DNA from: JAKZVK01 sp965261065
GTDB taxonomy: Bacteria > Acidobacteriota > Terriglobia > Bryobacterales > UBA6623
NCBI GenBank assembly: GCA_965261065.1
Contig: OZ253444.1
Coordinates: forward strand, 8,742,001-8,806,000
Reading direction: 5' to 3'
DNA: 64,000 nucleotides
The position numbers and the translations under genes are program-made. Shown one piece after another: positions 9,031 to 18,788 of this stretch (positions within the stretch are counted from its first letter, which is position 1; each line of letters begins with the position of its first letter). Below the pieces are notes generated by a model. That model made no database searches, had not been told where the DNA came from, and saw only the letters and a list, made by a program, of their open reading frames with translations.

Positions 9031-9423
9031 CTTTCATCCTCATTCGACACCGCTCTCGACCGAGGCCACGGAAACCCTTCTTTCGGAGCAAACGGGGCGC
9101 TACATGGCCCGGTGACCCCCGCTGCTTTGCTATACAATTGCGTGTGCCGGCTCTTTCTTTGCGAAGAAGTCGCTAGCATCTGGACGTCCTTCGTTGGTAG
9201 CGAACCCTGGTAGGACACGAACGAGCTTCGGAAGCGATCACGGCCTCAAGGCAACCGCTCCCTTACGGTCACGGCTCGGTTTGAGGGTGCCCTCCAAGCG
9301 TTGCGTTCTCCCAACCTGATGACTGACCGGCGGAAGAGACGGCGAGGTGTCGGTAGGCAACCCGCCGGCCTGCAGAGACCCGGCAAGGCTCGGGGTGTTG
9401 TGCCCGGAACGAAGTCATCCGCG
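9031..9423. other. Gene-poor stretch after nuoI with a dispersed repeat
   Basis: No convincing gene is visible. The stretch holds one copy of the ACCGCTCCCTTACGGTCACG repeat at 9254-9282, whose relatives lie at 39597, 50543 and 50811. Possible starts for the next gene lie at 9301 (TTG), 9319 (ATG) and 9424 (ATG); I preferred 9424 because the earlier part reads as low-complexity Arg-rich sequence next to the repeat. Confidence 0.5.
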
Positions 9424-9859
9424 ATGCCGGCGAAGCCTCCTGCCGGCGACTCCACGTCCTTCTCTCTCAGAGAGTGGGCGCTATCGACGGGCGCCCTGTT
9501 ACTCATTTTTTCGGTTGTCGGAACCTGGGGCCAGTTCGACTTCAGCAACCTCATGGGTTACTACGACCTGCTGGCCGACGCTTTCCTCAAGGGGCAGCTG
9601 CACATCGACATTCGTCCTGACCAAACGTACTTGCACGACATGATTCCCTACGAAGGTCGCTACTACCTGCAGTGGGGGCCGTTTCCAGGGTTGGTTCACC
9701 TCCTTGCGAAGTTGATCGGCTTGCCGTTGTCCGACCGCGTCGCGTGCATCTTGGCCGGCTGGCTGACTAGCTTGGTCTTTCTACAGATCATGCTGGTGCT
9801 GCGGAGGCGTTTCTTTCCAGGCTTACCGAAACCTGCTTGTCTCTGTTTCTTTTTTGCAT

Positions 9860-10890
9860 GCTGGGTATCCACTTGACTCAGGTGACCCCAAGATGTAGTG
9901 TAGGGCCTGGTGGAGGATTACCCGCGCGACCAACTCGAATTCGAGTCTCGCTTTGCGAGCGAGGAGGCTTGCCGCGACTATCTGTTCGCCTTGCGCTGGC
10001 CAGAGGGTTTCCGCTGTCCAAGGTGTGGGCATGAGCGCGCTTGGCCGGTGCGCAAAGTGTGGTTCGAATGCGCTCGCTGCGGGCGGCAAACCTCCGTCAC
10101 CGCCGGCACGATCTTTCAAGACACACGCAAGCCGCTGCGGCTGTGGTTCCGGGCGATGTGGACCATCACCACGCAGAAGAATGGGGCCAGCGCCCTGGGT
10201 CTACAGCGCGTTCTGGGACTGGGCAGTTACCAAACCGCCTGGCCTTGGATGCACAAGCTGAGGCGAGCGATGGTGCGCCCGGGGCGGGAGCGATTGACGG
10301 GCCTCGTCGAGGTCGATGAGACCTACTGGGGCGCTGAAGAAGAAGGGGTAATCGGCCGGCAGACCGAGCGTAAAGCGTTGATTGCAGTCGCCGCGGAAGA
10401 GAGAGGCACCGGGTTGGGGCGCATCCGCATGCAGCGCGTTCAGAACGCCTCGGCGGCCAGTTTGATGCCCTTCGTCGAGGAGTCGGTCGAGCCGGGCAGC
10501 GTGGTTGTTACCGACAACTGGTCGGGCTACGATCCGCTCAAGAAGAAGGACTACCAGCGTCGTATCATCTCGATTAACAACCGCCGCGAGCAGGCCTCGC
10601 AGCTACTGCCGAGGGTGCACTTGGCGATCTCGCTACTCAAGCGCTGGATGCTGGGCACGCATCAGGGGGCGGTCAGCCACGAGCATCTGGACTACTATCT
10701 CGACGAGTTCGTGTTCCGCTTCAATCGGCGCAGATCACGCAGTCGGGGCAAGCTCTTCTACCGCCTTGTGCAGCAGGCCATGGCGGTGGAGCCGACGCCG
10801 TACCGCTCGATCGTCGCCGATTGGGACGCTAAGACGCTGTGAGCCCAACTACAAGATGTTGGGGTCACCTGAGTCAAGTGGATACCCGGC
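9860..10890 (+). mobile_element. IS1595-family insertion sequence, copy 1
   Basis: A 1031-base element. The inverted ends read GCTGGGTATCCACTTGACTC on the left and GCCGGGTATCCACTTGACTC on the right, continuing into AGGTGACCCCAA. It is flanked by a perfect 8-base direct repeat TTTTGCAT at 9852-9859 and 10891-10898, the duplication length usual for this family. It carries one transposase gene and is inserted within the glycosyltransferase-like gene. A second copy of identical length lies at 46065-47095. Confidence 0.95.
9910..10842 (+). CDS. IS1595-family (ISXO2-type) transposase
   Basis: A 310-residue transposase starting at GTG. The N-terminal zinc ribbon shows CPRCGHERAW and CARCGRQTSV near residues 36-60. 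The catalytic domain carries VEVDETYWG, then VVTDNWSGYD, then the RVHLAISLLKRWMLGTHQG region typical of the ISXO2-like domain. It differs from the second copy at one visible residue (Arg 14 here, His there), so both copies are recent and probably intact. Confidence 0.93.
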   Translation: MEDYPRDQLEFESRFASEEACRDYLFALRWPEGFRCPRCGHERAWPVRKVWFECARCGRQTSVTAGTIFQDTRKPLRLWFRAMWTITTQKNGASALGLQRVLGLGSYQTAWPWMHKLRRAMVRPGRERLTGLVEVDETYWGAEEEGVIGRQTERKALIAVAAEERGTGLGRIRMQRVQNASAASLMPFVEESVEPGSVVVTDNWSGYDPLKKKDYQRRIISINNRREQASQLLPRVHLAISLLKRWMLGTHQGAVSHEHLDYYLDEFVFRFNRRRSRSRGKLFYRLVQQAMAVEPTPYRSIVADWDAKTL

Positions 10891-12099
10891 TTTTGCATTT
10901 GCGCTGGGCACCCCAACGGCCCTGGTGTCGCTTCGTGGGACGGTCTATCACGAGAGCATTGTCTTCGGCGTGCTCGGCGTGATGGGCGCGTTTCTCGCGC
11001 TGCTTCACTACCAGGAACAGGGTTCGTGGAAGTGGGCGTTGGCCGCTGGGCTGGGGATCGGTGTGGCGACGGCGTCCCGCGTATCCCTGGCTGTGTCAGG
11101 GATCGTGCTGGGCCTTGTCTTGCTGATCATTCAGTACCTTCGCAAGCACCCGCTTTCGACCGCGGCGTCTCACGTTGGCGCCTACAGCCTACCGATCCTC
11201 GTTTCGGGAACGCTGTTGATGGCCTACAACCAGGCACGTTTCGGCTCGCCCTGAGAGTACGGCAACCGATACTTGCCCTCTATCACGGCGGGCCTCGCGC
11301 CTTTTGACCCCGGCCGAGTACCGGAAAACCTGCGGCACTATCTCCTGGCGCCCATCCAGCTCGTTGGAGACTTCCCGTGGCTCGTGCACGAAGGCTGGCT
11401 GCCGCTGGTCAACACGACCCGCGCCGAAGATATGTCTTCCCTACTGATCGGGTCGCCCTTTCTTCTGCTAGCTATTCTGTGTTGGCCGCTGTGGCGTGCA
11501 GACCGGCCGCACGACCTTAAGCTGTTCGTCGGCGCCGCGGCGATCTCCTCCGGCCTGGCTTTTGGGGTGATGCTTTGTTTCGCATCCGCGGGCCGCCGCT
11601 ATGCCCATGACTTTGTTCCGCTTTGGATGATTCTCGCGGTCGTCGGCCTGGCTCTTCAGCTCGAAAAACAATTCCCGTGGCGTCGTTGGCGGTTGGCGGC
11701 CTGGGGCATGGTGATCCTCTCAGCCCTTCTACATATGCACCTGTCGTTTACCCAGTCTTTCACGTGGGACCCGCCCGACCTCAACGTGATGAAGACCTTC
11801 GTTGCCGTCAGCCCGACGGCTCGCGCCGTGATGCCGGCGGGACCGAAATGGAACGAGGAAGAAGCGATCATCCGCAATGACATGGGAAGCCATCTGTTCA
11901 ATCAGGGGCAGGTCATCGAGGCACTGGGACACTTTGAACGGGCGGATGCACTCAAGCCTAACGATAGGCGCATTCAGAAAAACCTCGCGCTCGCGAGAGA
12001 GAGGGCTCGGGTCAGGCAACCGCCGGGCCGTCGGTGACAATCCGGCCGCGCGGTCCAGTTTGGCTTCCGGCACCCGGCGGTGGGGCTAGCCGAGTGATC

Positions 12100-13770
12100 T
12101 CAAGCGGTGGACTCGACCCCTTGCATCTTGATGGCTTGCCCGTCCAAGTGCTGAGGGGGCGGTACACCGGCGCCTTCGAGCACAGTGGGGGCGATGTCAT
12201 AGGTAGAGCAGCCCTCGAGTTCAACACCGGCTGGGACCCCAGGCCCGGTGGCGAGTAAGAAACTCTGCGGTGTGTGGGAACCGCTGCGGGAATCCTGCCG
12301 CCGGATGTGAAGGGTTCCGAACCGAGGCGATTCCAGCGAATCCCACGGGAAGGTCGAGTCCCAAAGGATCGAAAGGTCCGACAGGCCCTCGACGAAGGGT
12401 CCGTGACAAAGGTCGTGTAGAAAAGTGACCTTTTTCACCACGGGACGTCCCGTAACGGGATCGGATAGTTCGAAGAGGGCTTCCTTGATGTCGTTACAGA
12501 TCGTTCGGTATTCGGGCCCCGGCTCGACCAGCCCACCGCGGTCTCGCCCTCGCACGCTGATGCGGACGGCGCCGGTTACTTCGTTGTTCGGAACAGCAAA
12601 GGCTTTTCTGCCACTATACTTGCGGCACGCGGCGTACCAGCGGAACACGAGTTCGTCCTGAAGCCTCTTGGGAAGGCGATCTTTGATCGCGTATTGTAGC
12701 TTCGATGGCACGACCATTTTCACGATACGCCAAGGATTAAGCTTTCCGCGGCGTGACGGATGGTCTGGCGCGCGGCGTTCGGAGCCCTCACCGAATCCAA
12801 GCAGATCCAGGATCTCATTCAGGTTCCAGGAAGCGTGAGAAAGCGGTCCCATACCATGAGGGGCAAAGACGAATGCCCGGGTCTGCCTTCCAGCGACTTC
12901 CAACATCTCTCCGATTTCGCGGTCAATGGCGCGGTAGGTCTGCTCGACTGTGTCCGCGAGTCCCTCGGGGTCGGATTCCTCGTGGAGCGGATGCGAGGGA
13001 TCTATATAGCTCCAAAAATGGTGTCCCGCGCAATGGGCCGCGGGGAACTCACACAGGAACACGTCCCAGGGCTTCGTCGTCATGAGCCACCGGAAAAGCT
13101 CTCCGTGCGTGGCGACCCCACGCAGAATGTCCCCGCGGAGCCTGCGAAGGGATTTGACATCCTTGTTGTATCTTTCGCAATCTCCGACCGGATGGCTGCC
13201 GAAGCACTTCTGCACCTCGGCCAGCAAGGAGGGCGGGCTCGTGATGGCACCACCCTTGTTGTCGTGGGCCCCCCAGTTCATCAGGTGGAAACCATGAGGC
13301 ACTTCCTTGAACGGCAGATGCGGAATGTCGACGACCCCGACTCGCCTTCCCGCCTCGCTGAGGTAGTGCCAGAAGGGTTGGCCCCGCATCTCGAGGTCCG
13401 CCGCGTAACGAAGTGACCCTGTGGCTGGGTCATACTGCACATAGAAGTACTTCTCGATCTTGCCCGGATTGACACCGTAGCAGAGCGTTGTCCACACCGA
13501 GTCTGGAAGGTACTGGCCGGTCGTCGATAGTTCAGCCCGAGCACCTTCCTCCAGGAGCCGTCGGAAGGTGGGCAGTTTTCCCTGCGCCGCCCAACGCTGG
13601 ACCAACGTCCACTCCATCGCGTCCACGCCGATGAGCAACTGGCGGAGAGGCTCATCGCCGGCTGGTCTCTGCTCTTTCGTGGGCAAGAGATCGTTCACTC
13701 GGCGGTTTCCTTTAGAGGCCTTGTCTTGATCAACGGAATCAGGCCCTTTAACCCGAAGTTCCTGACCCAT
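12100..13770 (-). CDS. Alkaline-phosphatase-superfamily phosphodiesterase/nucleotide pyrophosphatase-like protein
   Basis: A 556-residue protein of the type I phosphodiesterase/nucleotide pyrophosphatase group. The early LLIGVDAMEW segment (residues ~46-55) supplies a metal-binding Asp. A Thr-rich PDSVWTTLCYGVNPGK stretch takes the place of the nucleophile region. Later segments FAAHCAGHHFW-like (PAAHCAGHHFWSYIDP) and APHGMGPLSH resemble the His-containing metal ligands of the family. There is no signal peptide, so it is probably cytoplasmic. Several acidobacterial relatives are encoded beside glycan genes, which fits the neighbouring glycosyltransferase-like gene, but the substrate is unknown. 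It lies inside the split nuo locus on the opposite strand. Confidence 0.7.
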   Translation of the reverse strand: MGQELRVKGPDSVDQDKASKGNRRVNDLLPTKEQRPAGDEPLRQLLIGVDAMEWTLVQRWAAQGKLPTFRRLLEEGARAELSTTGQYLPDSVWTTLCYGVNPGKIEKYFYVQYDPATGSLRYAADLEMRGQPFWHYLSEAGRRVGVVDIPHLPFKEVPHGFHLMNWGAHDNKGGAITSPPSLLAEVQKCFGSHPVGDCERYNKDVKSLRRLRGDILRGVATHGELFRWLMTTKPWDVFLCEFPAAHCAGHHFWSYIDPSHPLHEESDPEGLADTVEQTYRAIDREIGEMLEVAGRQTRAFVFAPHGMGPLSHASWNLNEILDLLGFGEGSERRAPDHPSRRGKLNPWRIVKMVVPSKLQYAIKDRLPKRLQDELVFRWYAACRKYSGRKAFAVPNNEVTGAVRISVRGRDRGGLVEPGPEYRTICNDIKEALFELSDPVTGRPVVKKVTFLHDLCHGPFVEGLSDLSILWDSTFPWDSLESPRFGTLHIRRQDSRSGSHTPQSFLLATGPGVPAGVELEGCSTYDIAPTVLEGAGVPPPQHLDGQAIKMQGVESTA

Positions 13771-14141
13771 TATTGAAGCTACGTGTAGACAGATCAGGGG
13801 TCGACCTTAACAGTGTACACACAGACGTGACTTTGTTTGGTCTCACCTACCCGGTCGGTGCTGTGTCAGGTTGGCGAGAGAAGTAGGGGCACAGCATGCT
13901 GTGCCCACCGCGACCTCCCAGCTCACACCTTTGGTCTGTACGAAGCCACCGGCGGGGTCCCGCCATCGAGCCCGCGGGAGCGAACTGAGACGCTACCTGC
14001 AATCCTTGCCGGAACTGACAGCAAGTTCCGCCCGAGGCCCTGCGAGGTCTCGGCAGCCGCCTGCTGGGCCTAGGCCTTTTGGTGTATCCTGATTAACTTC
14101 GTTCGAGAACGCCCTTTGCGAACTCGCGGACCAGCCCGGCA
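13771..14141. other. Intergenic stretch before nuoJ with a dispersed palindrome
   Basis: No gene is supported. A copy of the dispersed palindrome lies at 13883-13906, with GTAGGGG at its left edge and core GGCACAGCATGCTGTGCC. The promoter of the nuoJ-N block should be here or within the last 200 bases, but I could not pick out a convincing pair of boxes. Confidence 0.5.
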
Positions 14142-14690
14142 ATGTCGCTAGATCACCTAGACAGCATTCTGTTCTACCTTTTCGCTGTGCAGATTCTGTT
14201 CAGCGCTTTGATGACGATCACGCGCCGCAACGTCGTCCACTCGGCGGTGTGGCTCGTGAATGCCTTGGTGGGCGTGGCCGGGCTCTACCTGCTGCAGGGC
14301 GCTGAGTTCATCGCCGGCGTGCAGGTGATCGTCTACATCGGCGGCATCGTGGTGCTGTATCTGTTCGTGATCATGCTGGTGCCGGTCAACGAAGAGGCGA
14401 AACAGCGCCGCTTCTCTTCGCAGTTGTGGGCCGCCCTCCTCTGTACCGGGTTGCTGACGGCGGAGTTGATGTACTTCCTGTCGAAGGGATTCGCAGAGTT
14501 CAAGTTCGCCGATCGTCCCCCGCCCGCGGAGATCGGTTCGTTGACGACGAACTCAGAGGAAGTCGGGCAGGTGCTGTTCTCCGAATATCTGCTGCCCTTC
14601 GAGTTGGCGTCGATCCTGCTGCTGGTAGCGATCATCGGCGCGGTGGTGATGGCGAAGGCGCAGACCGACAACGAGTCGCCGACACCGTAG
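14142..14690 (+). CDS. nuoJ: NADH-quinone oxidoreductase subunit J
   Basis: Membrane subunit of complex I with five predicted spans. The 182-residue protein starts MSLDHLDSILFYLFAVQIL, and the conserved EFIAGVQVIVYIGGIVVLYL region that holds a pi-bulge helix is near residues 52-72. It opens the second nuo block, separated by about 5.1 kb from nuoI, its normal neighbour. The intergenic gap to nuoK is 19 bases. Confidence 0.94.
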   Translation: MSLDHLDSILFYLFAVQILFSALMTITRRNVVHSAVWLVNALVGVAGLYLLQGAEFIAGVQVIVYIGGIVVLYLFVIMLVPVNEEAKQRRFSSQLWAALLCTGLLTAELMYFLSKGFAEFKFADRPPPAEIGSLTTNSEEVGQVLFSEYLLPFELASILLLVAIIGAVVMAKAQTDNESPTP

Positions 14691-14709
14691 GACAAGACGT
14701 AACCACATC

Positions 14710-15018
14710 ATGTTTCCCGTATCGACACCTCACTATCTGGTTCTCAGTCTGGCCCTCCTGATCATCGGGACCGTCGGCGTGTTGACGCGACGCAACATCA
14801 TCGTGATTCTGATGTCGATCGAGTTGATCCTCAACGCGGTCAACATCAACCTGGTGGCTTTCTCGAACTACCTACAGAACGTGAACGGGCAGGTCTTCAC
14901 CATCTTTATGATCACCGACGCGGCGGCCGAGGCGGCGGTGGGCCTGGGGATCCTGATCGCGCTGTTCAAGAACAAGGAGACGGTGCACGCCGACGAAGTC
15001 GATATCCTCCGCTGGTAG
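14710..15018 (+). CDS. nuoK: NADH-quinone oxidoreductase subunit K
   Basis: Small membrane subunit with three spans (102 residues, the normal size). The conserved segments MSIELILNAVNINLVAF, with the membrane Glu used in proton transfer, and DAAAEAAVGLGILIALFKN are both intact. Short gaps to nuoJ (19 bases) and nuoL (33 bases) fit a single transcript. Confidence 0.95.
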   Translation: MFPVSTPHYLVLSLALLIIGTVGVLTRRNIIVILMSIELILNAVNINLVAFSNYLQNVNGQVFTIFMITDAAAEAAVGLGILIALFKNKETVHADEVDILRW

Positions 15019-15051
15019 CCGGCCCGCACTGGAGACGAACGAGCTTCCAAC

Positions 15052-17163
15052 ATGTTTTTCCTCGATAGCATCTGGCTGATCCCGATGTTCCCGCTGGTCG
15101 GGGCGCTATTGATGCTGCTGTTCGGGCGGCGGCTCGACCCGCAGAGCACTGGCGGCCACGACGATCACGGCCACGGCGAACACCACGAGCCGCCGGGCAA
15201 GAAGCTGATCAGCTTGCTCTGCCCCGGCATGGTGCTGCTCTCGTTCATTTTTTCCCTGGGGGCCGTGTTTCAGTTACAGGGCGTCGAGGGCCATTCCCAT
15301 GAGGTGATCAAGTTCACGTGGCTGGCGGGCCTGAAGTCGGCGACATCGTCGGGGGCGCTGGCCAACTTCACCGCGGACTGGGGTTTCCTGCTCGACCCGC
15401 TAAGCAGCGTGATGATTCTGGTCGTCAGCGGCGTGGGCTTTCTGATTCACGTCTACTCGATCGGCTACATGGCGCACGACGGAGGGTATTACCGCTTCTT
15501 CGGATACCTCAACCTGTTCCTCTTCTTCATGCTGACCTTGGTGCTAGCGAACAACTATGTGTTGTTGTTCGTCGGTTGGGAGGGCGTGGGCCTGTGCAGC
15601 TATTTACTGATCGGGTTCTACTTCCATCGCAAGTCGGCTTCGGACGCGGCGAACAAGGCGTTCCTGGTGAACCGTATCGGTGACGCGGCGTTTGTGCTGG
15701 GCATGCTGCTGACCTTCACCGCGCTGGGCACGCTGACCTTCACTGAGATCGGACCGGCGCTCGAGGCGAGTGGCCTGGCGGCGGAGACCGCGACCTTCGG
15801 CGTGCTAAGCATGATCACGCTGCTATTTTTCGTTGGCGCCGCCGGTAAATCGGCACAGCTTCCGCTCTATGTTTGGCTGCCCGACGCCATGGAGGGCCCG
15901 ACGCCGGTGTCGGCGCTGATCCACGCGGCGACGATGGTGACGGCGGGCGTCTACATGGTGGCGCGGTCGAGCGCGATCTACGTGCTGGCGCCGCAGACGA
16001 TGGCGATCGTAGCGGTCGTCGGCGGTCTGACGGCGATCTTCGCGGCAACGATCGCGCTGGTACAGCACGACATCAAGCGCGTGCTCGCGTACTCGACGGT
16101 CAGCCAACTCGGCTACATGTTCCTGGCCTGCGGCGTCGGGGCGTTTTGGGTCGCCATCTTCCACCTTTATACCCACGCGTTCTTCAAAGCGCTTCTGTTC
16201 CTCGGCTCGGGCTCGGTGATTCACGCGGTCGGCGGCGAGCAAGACATGCGCAAGATGGGTGCGTTGCGGGACAAGATACCGATAACCCATTGGACGATGA
16301 TGACCGGCGCCCTGGCGATTGCCGGCTTCCCCTTAATGGCAGGTTTCTTTTCGAAAGATGAGATTCTCTGGCAGGCCTGGTCGGCGCATGACGGCTCCTT
16401 CCGCTGGCTGTGGGTTTTGGGCTTCCTCACCGCCGGGTTCACGGCCTTCTATATGTTCCGGCTGATGTATCTGACGTTTTACGGCGACAACCGAGTGGAC
16501 CCGAAAGTCCACGTCCACGAATCGCCAAGGACCATGACGATACCGCTCATCGTGCTTGCCCTCGGCAGCCTCTTCGGGGGCTGGGTCGCAACGCCGGTGG
16601 CGTTCAACGACATCGGCCTGCACGTCACTTTTCTCGAGCATCAGCTTGCGCCCGTCACCGCCGGTCCTGAGATGCATGAGGCAGCAGAGGCCCATCACGA
16701 GACCATCATGGAATGGCTTCTGATGGGGCTCTCGGTAGGGCTGGCCTTCGCGGGAATCTTCCTGGCGTGGAAGATGTTCAACCGTAAGCGCGAAGGCGAC
16801 GCCATGGAACGAGCGCTCGGCGGCGGGCTGCACCGCCTGCTCTACAACAAGTATTTCGTGGATGAGATCTACGGCGCCCTGTTCGTGGACGGCTTCGCCA
16901 AAGGCGGAGGCACAGCCTTGGCCGGTTTCGACAAAACCGTGATCGACGGCGGGGTCAACGGCGCGGGGTGGCTGACGCGTTTCACCTCCAGTGTGAGCAT
17001 TTGGTGGGACACCTGGATCGTGGACGGCACGGTGCGGCTGACGGCGTTCATGGTCAAGTTCGCTTCCTACCCGCTGCGCATGTTGCAGACGGGCTTGGTA
17101 CAGAACTACGCCTTGTTCATCGTCCTGGGCGCATTAGGGATTGTGAGTTATTTCCTGTTCTAG
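15052..17163 (+). CDS. nuoL: NADH-quinone oxidoreductase subunit L (proton-pumping)
   Basis: Largest antiporter-like subunit of complex I, 703 residues. The core contains NRIGDAAFVLGML and PLYVWLPDAMEGPTPVSALI, followed by HAATMVTAGVYMVAR, the canonical proton channel region with its Lys and Glu residues. A His-rich loop (GGHDDHGHGEHHEPPGKK) near residues 35-53 follows the first span and could bind metal; it is not part of the standard subunit. The C-terminal region contains the long lateral helix. It is followed by nuoM after 65 bases. Confidence 0.95.
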   Translation: MFFLDSIWLIPMFPLVGALLMLLFGRRLDPQSTGGHDDHGHGEHHEPPGKKLISLLCPGMVLLSFIFSLGAVFQLQGVEGHSHEVIKFTWLAGLKSATSSGALANFTADWGFLLDPLSSVMILVVSGVGFLIHVYSIGYMAHDGGYYRFFGYLNLFLFFMLTLVLANNYVLLFVGWEGVGLCSYLLIGFYFHRKSASDAANKAFLVNRIGDAAFVLGMLLTFTALGTLTFTEIGPALEASGLAAETATFGVLSMITLLFFVGAAGKSAQLPLYVWLPDAMEGPTPVSALIHAATMVTAGVYMVARSSAIYVLAPQTMAIVAVVGGLTAIFAATIALVQHDIKRVLAYSTVSQLGYMFLACGVGAFWVAIFHLYTHAFFKALLFLGSGSVIHAVGGEQDMRKMGALRDKIPITHWTMMTGALAIAGFPLMAGFFSKDEILWQAWSAHDGSFRWLWVLGFLTAGFTAFYMFRLMYLTFYGDNRVDPKVHVHESPRTMTIPLIVLALGSLFGGWVATPVAFNDIGLHVTFLEHQLAPVTAGPEMHEAAEAHHETIMEWLLMGLSVGLAFAGIFLAWKMFNRKREGDAMERALGGGLHRLLYNKYFVDEIYGALFVDGFAKGGGTALAGFDKTVIDGGVNGAGWLTRFTSSVSIWWDTWIVDGTVRLTAFMVKFASYPLRMLQTGLVQNYALFIVLGALGIVSYFLF

Positions 17164-17228
17164 ACGTCGAACAATGAGGCAAACAGGCACGCTCTCGGAA
17201 TCTCCCCGCTAGGGATGTCACAAACGTC

Positions 17229-18788
17229 ATGAAAGAGCACATTCTCAGTATTGTCTGGCTCACTCCCCTGGTGGGCATGTTCATCCTGTTTCTGCTCCCC
17301 AAGGAGAACAAGAACCTGATCCGGATCGTGGCCAATGTGGTGGCCTTCATCGGCTTCCTGGTTTCGCTTCCGCTGGTGTTCTGGTTCGACAAGTCGACCG
17401 CCGACTTCCAGTTCGTCGAACGGCTGTCGTGGATCCCGTCCCTGGGCGCCGACTATCACCTGGGGATCGACGGCGTCGCGCTGCTGTTGATCATGTTGAC
17501 GACGGTGGTCGGATTCCTGTCGATCCTCTCGTCGTGGTCAGCGATCCAGGACCGCGTGAAAGAGTACTACGCCTTCTTCCTGTTTCTCCAGGCCGGCATG
17601 CTCGGCGTCTTCATGGCGCTTGACCTGTTCCTGTTCTACGTTTTCTGGGAGGTCATGCTGGTGCCGATGTACTTCATCATCGGCATCTGGGGACACGCCC
17701 GCCGACTCTACGCCGCGATCAAGTTCTTCCTCTACACGCTGGCCGGCTCGGTGCTGATGCTGCTGGCGATGCTGGCGCTTTACTTCAAGCATGCCGAGCA
17801 ATTCGGGGTCTACACCTTTGCGCTCGAAGACCTGATGAAGACCCAAGTGCCGCTCGAGATGCAGATCTGGCTTTTCTGGGGCTTCTTTGTAGCGTTCGCC
17901 ATCAAGGTGCCGATGTTCCCCTTCCACACTTGGCTGCCCGACGCGCATACCGAGGCGCCGACGGCGGGCTCAGTCATCCTGGCCGGCATCTTGCTGAAGA
18001 TGGGGCTGTACGGGATGTTCCGCTTCTCGTTCCCGCTCCTGCCCGAAGCGGCGATGGATCCGACCACGGTGCAGATTGTCGCCGCGCTGTCGGTGATTGC
18101 GATCGTCTACGGCGCGTTGGTTTCTCTGATGCAGAAGAACTGGAAGAAGCTGGTGGCCTACTCGTCGGTGAGCCACTTGGGATTCTGCACCTTGGGCCTG
18201 ATAGCCCTGAACCCCAACGGCATTGCCGGGGCCATGCTGCAGGGCATCAACCACGGCATTTCGACACCCCTTCTCTTCTTGATCGTCGGGGTCGTTTACG
18301 AGCAAAGGCACACCCTGGAGATTGCCGACTACGGCGGCCTATCGAATCGCATGCCGGTCTACACGGTGATCTTCTTGATATCGATGTTCGCCTCGGCGGG
18401 CATGCCGGGGTTGAACGGCTTCATCGGTGAGTTCACGATCCTGCGAGGCGCCTTCGAGCGCAACCCGACCTGGGCGGCCTTTGCCGTGCTGGGCATCGTA
18501 CTGGGCGCGGCCTACCTGTTGTGGCTGTTCCAGCGGACCATGCTGGGGCCGATCACCAACGAAAAGAACGAGAAGCTGGTCGACGTGAACCTGCGCGAGA
18601 TCGTCGTGATGGTCCCGCTGGTTGTGTGGTGCTTCTGGATTGGCCTTTACCCCAAGCCCTACTTCGAGATCATGGAAAAGCCCGTGGCGAAGCTCGTCGA
18701 GCGCGTCGATCCGGACTACTACAGCCGCAACGGCATCCCGAACCCGCTGCATGAGAAACGCGCGTTGGCCGGGATGGTGCAGGAATGA
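17229..18788 (+). CDS. nuoM: NADH-quinone oxidoreductase subunit M (proton-pumping)
   Basis: Antiporter-like membrane subunit, 519 residues. Landmarks are FYVFWEVMLVPMYFIIG with the conserved channel Glu, KVPMFPFHTWLPDAHTEAP and AYSSVSHLGFCTLGL. Its TGA overlaps the ATG of nuoN by four bases (ATGA), indicating translational coupling. No anomaly seen. Confidence 0.95.
   Translation: MKEHILSIVWLTPLVGMFILFLLPKENKNLIRIVANVVAFIGFLVSLPLVFWFDKSTADFQFVERLSWIPSLGADYHLGIDGVALLLIMLTTVVGFLSILSSWSAIQDRVKEYYAFFLFLQAGMLGVFMALDLFLFYVFWEVMLVPMYFIIGIWGHARRLYAAIKFFLYTLAGSVLMLLAMLALYFKHAEQFGVYTFALEDLMKTQVPLEMQIWLFWGFFVAFAIKVPMFPFHTWLPDAHTEAPTAGSVILAGILLKMGLYGMFRFSFPLLPEAAMDPTTVQIVAALSVIAIVYGALVSLMQKNWKKLVAYSSVSHLGFCTLGLIALNPNGIAGAMLQGINHGISTPLLFLIVGVVYEQRHTLEIADYGGLSNRMPVYTVIFLISMFASAGMPGLNGFIGEFTILRGAFERNPTWAAFAVLGIVLGAAYLLWLFQRTMLGPITNEKNEKLVDVNLREIVVMVPLVVWCFWIGLYPKPYFEIMEKPVAKLVERVDPDYYSRNGIPNPLHEKRALAGMVQE

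Larger units (their letters stand above)
9424..12037 (+). pseudogene. Membrane glycosyltransferase-like gene broken by IS1595 and by an in-frame TGA
   Basis: Two pieces, 9424-9859 and 10899-12037, join into one frame of 525 codons when the IS1595 element and one copy of its 8-base target duplication are removed; the junction reads LCFFFAFALGTP. The product would be a multi-span membrane protein whose early segment (GYYDLLADAFLKGQLHID, later YLQWGPFPGLVHLL) resembles dolichol-phosphate-mannose-type glycosyltransferases. It ends in a TPR-like helix pair (ALGHFERADALKPNDRR). A second lesion, TGA at 11252-11254, falls in FGSP-stop-EYGNRY with the frame intact on both sides. Exact enzymatic role is inferred only. 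It sits inside the nuo locus but is unrelated to complex I. Confidence 0.75.

Noticed and set aside
10505..11254. A 249-codon frame spanning the IS1595 right end
   Set aside because: It is a read-through of the IS into the glycosyltransferase remnant in one frame, not a gene.
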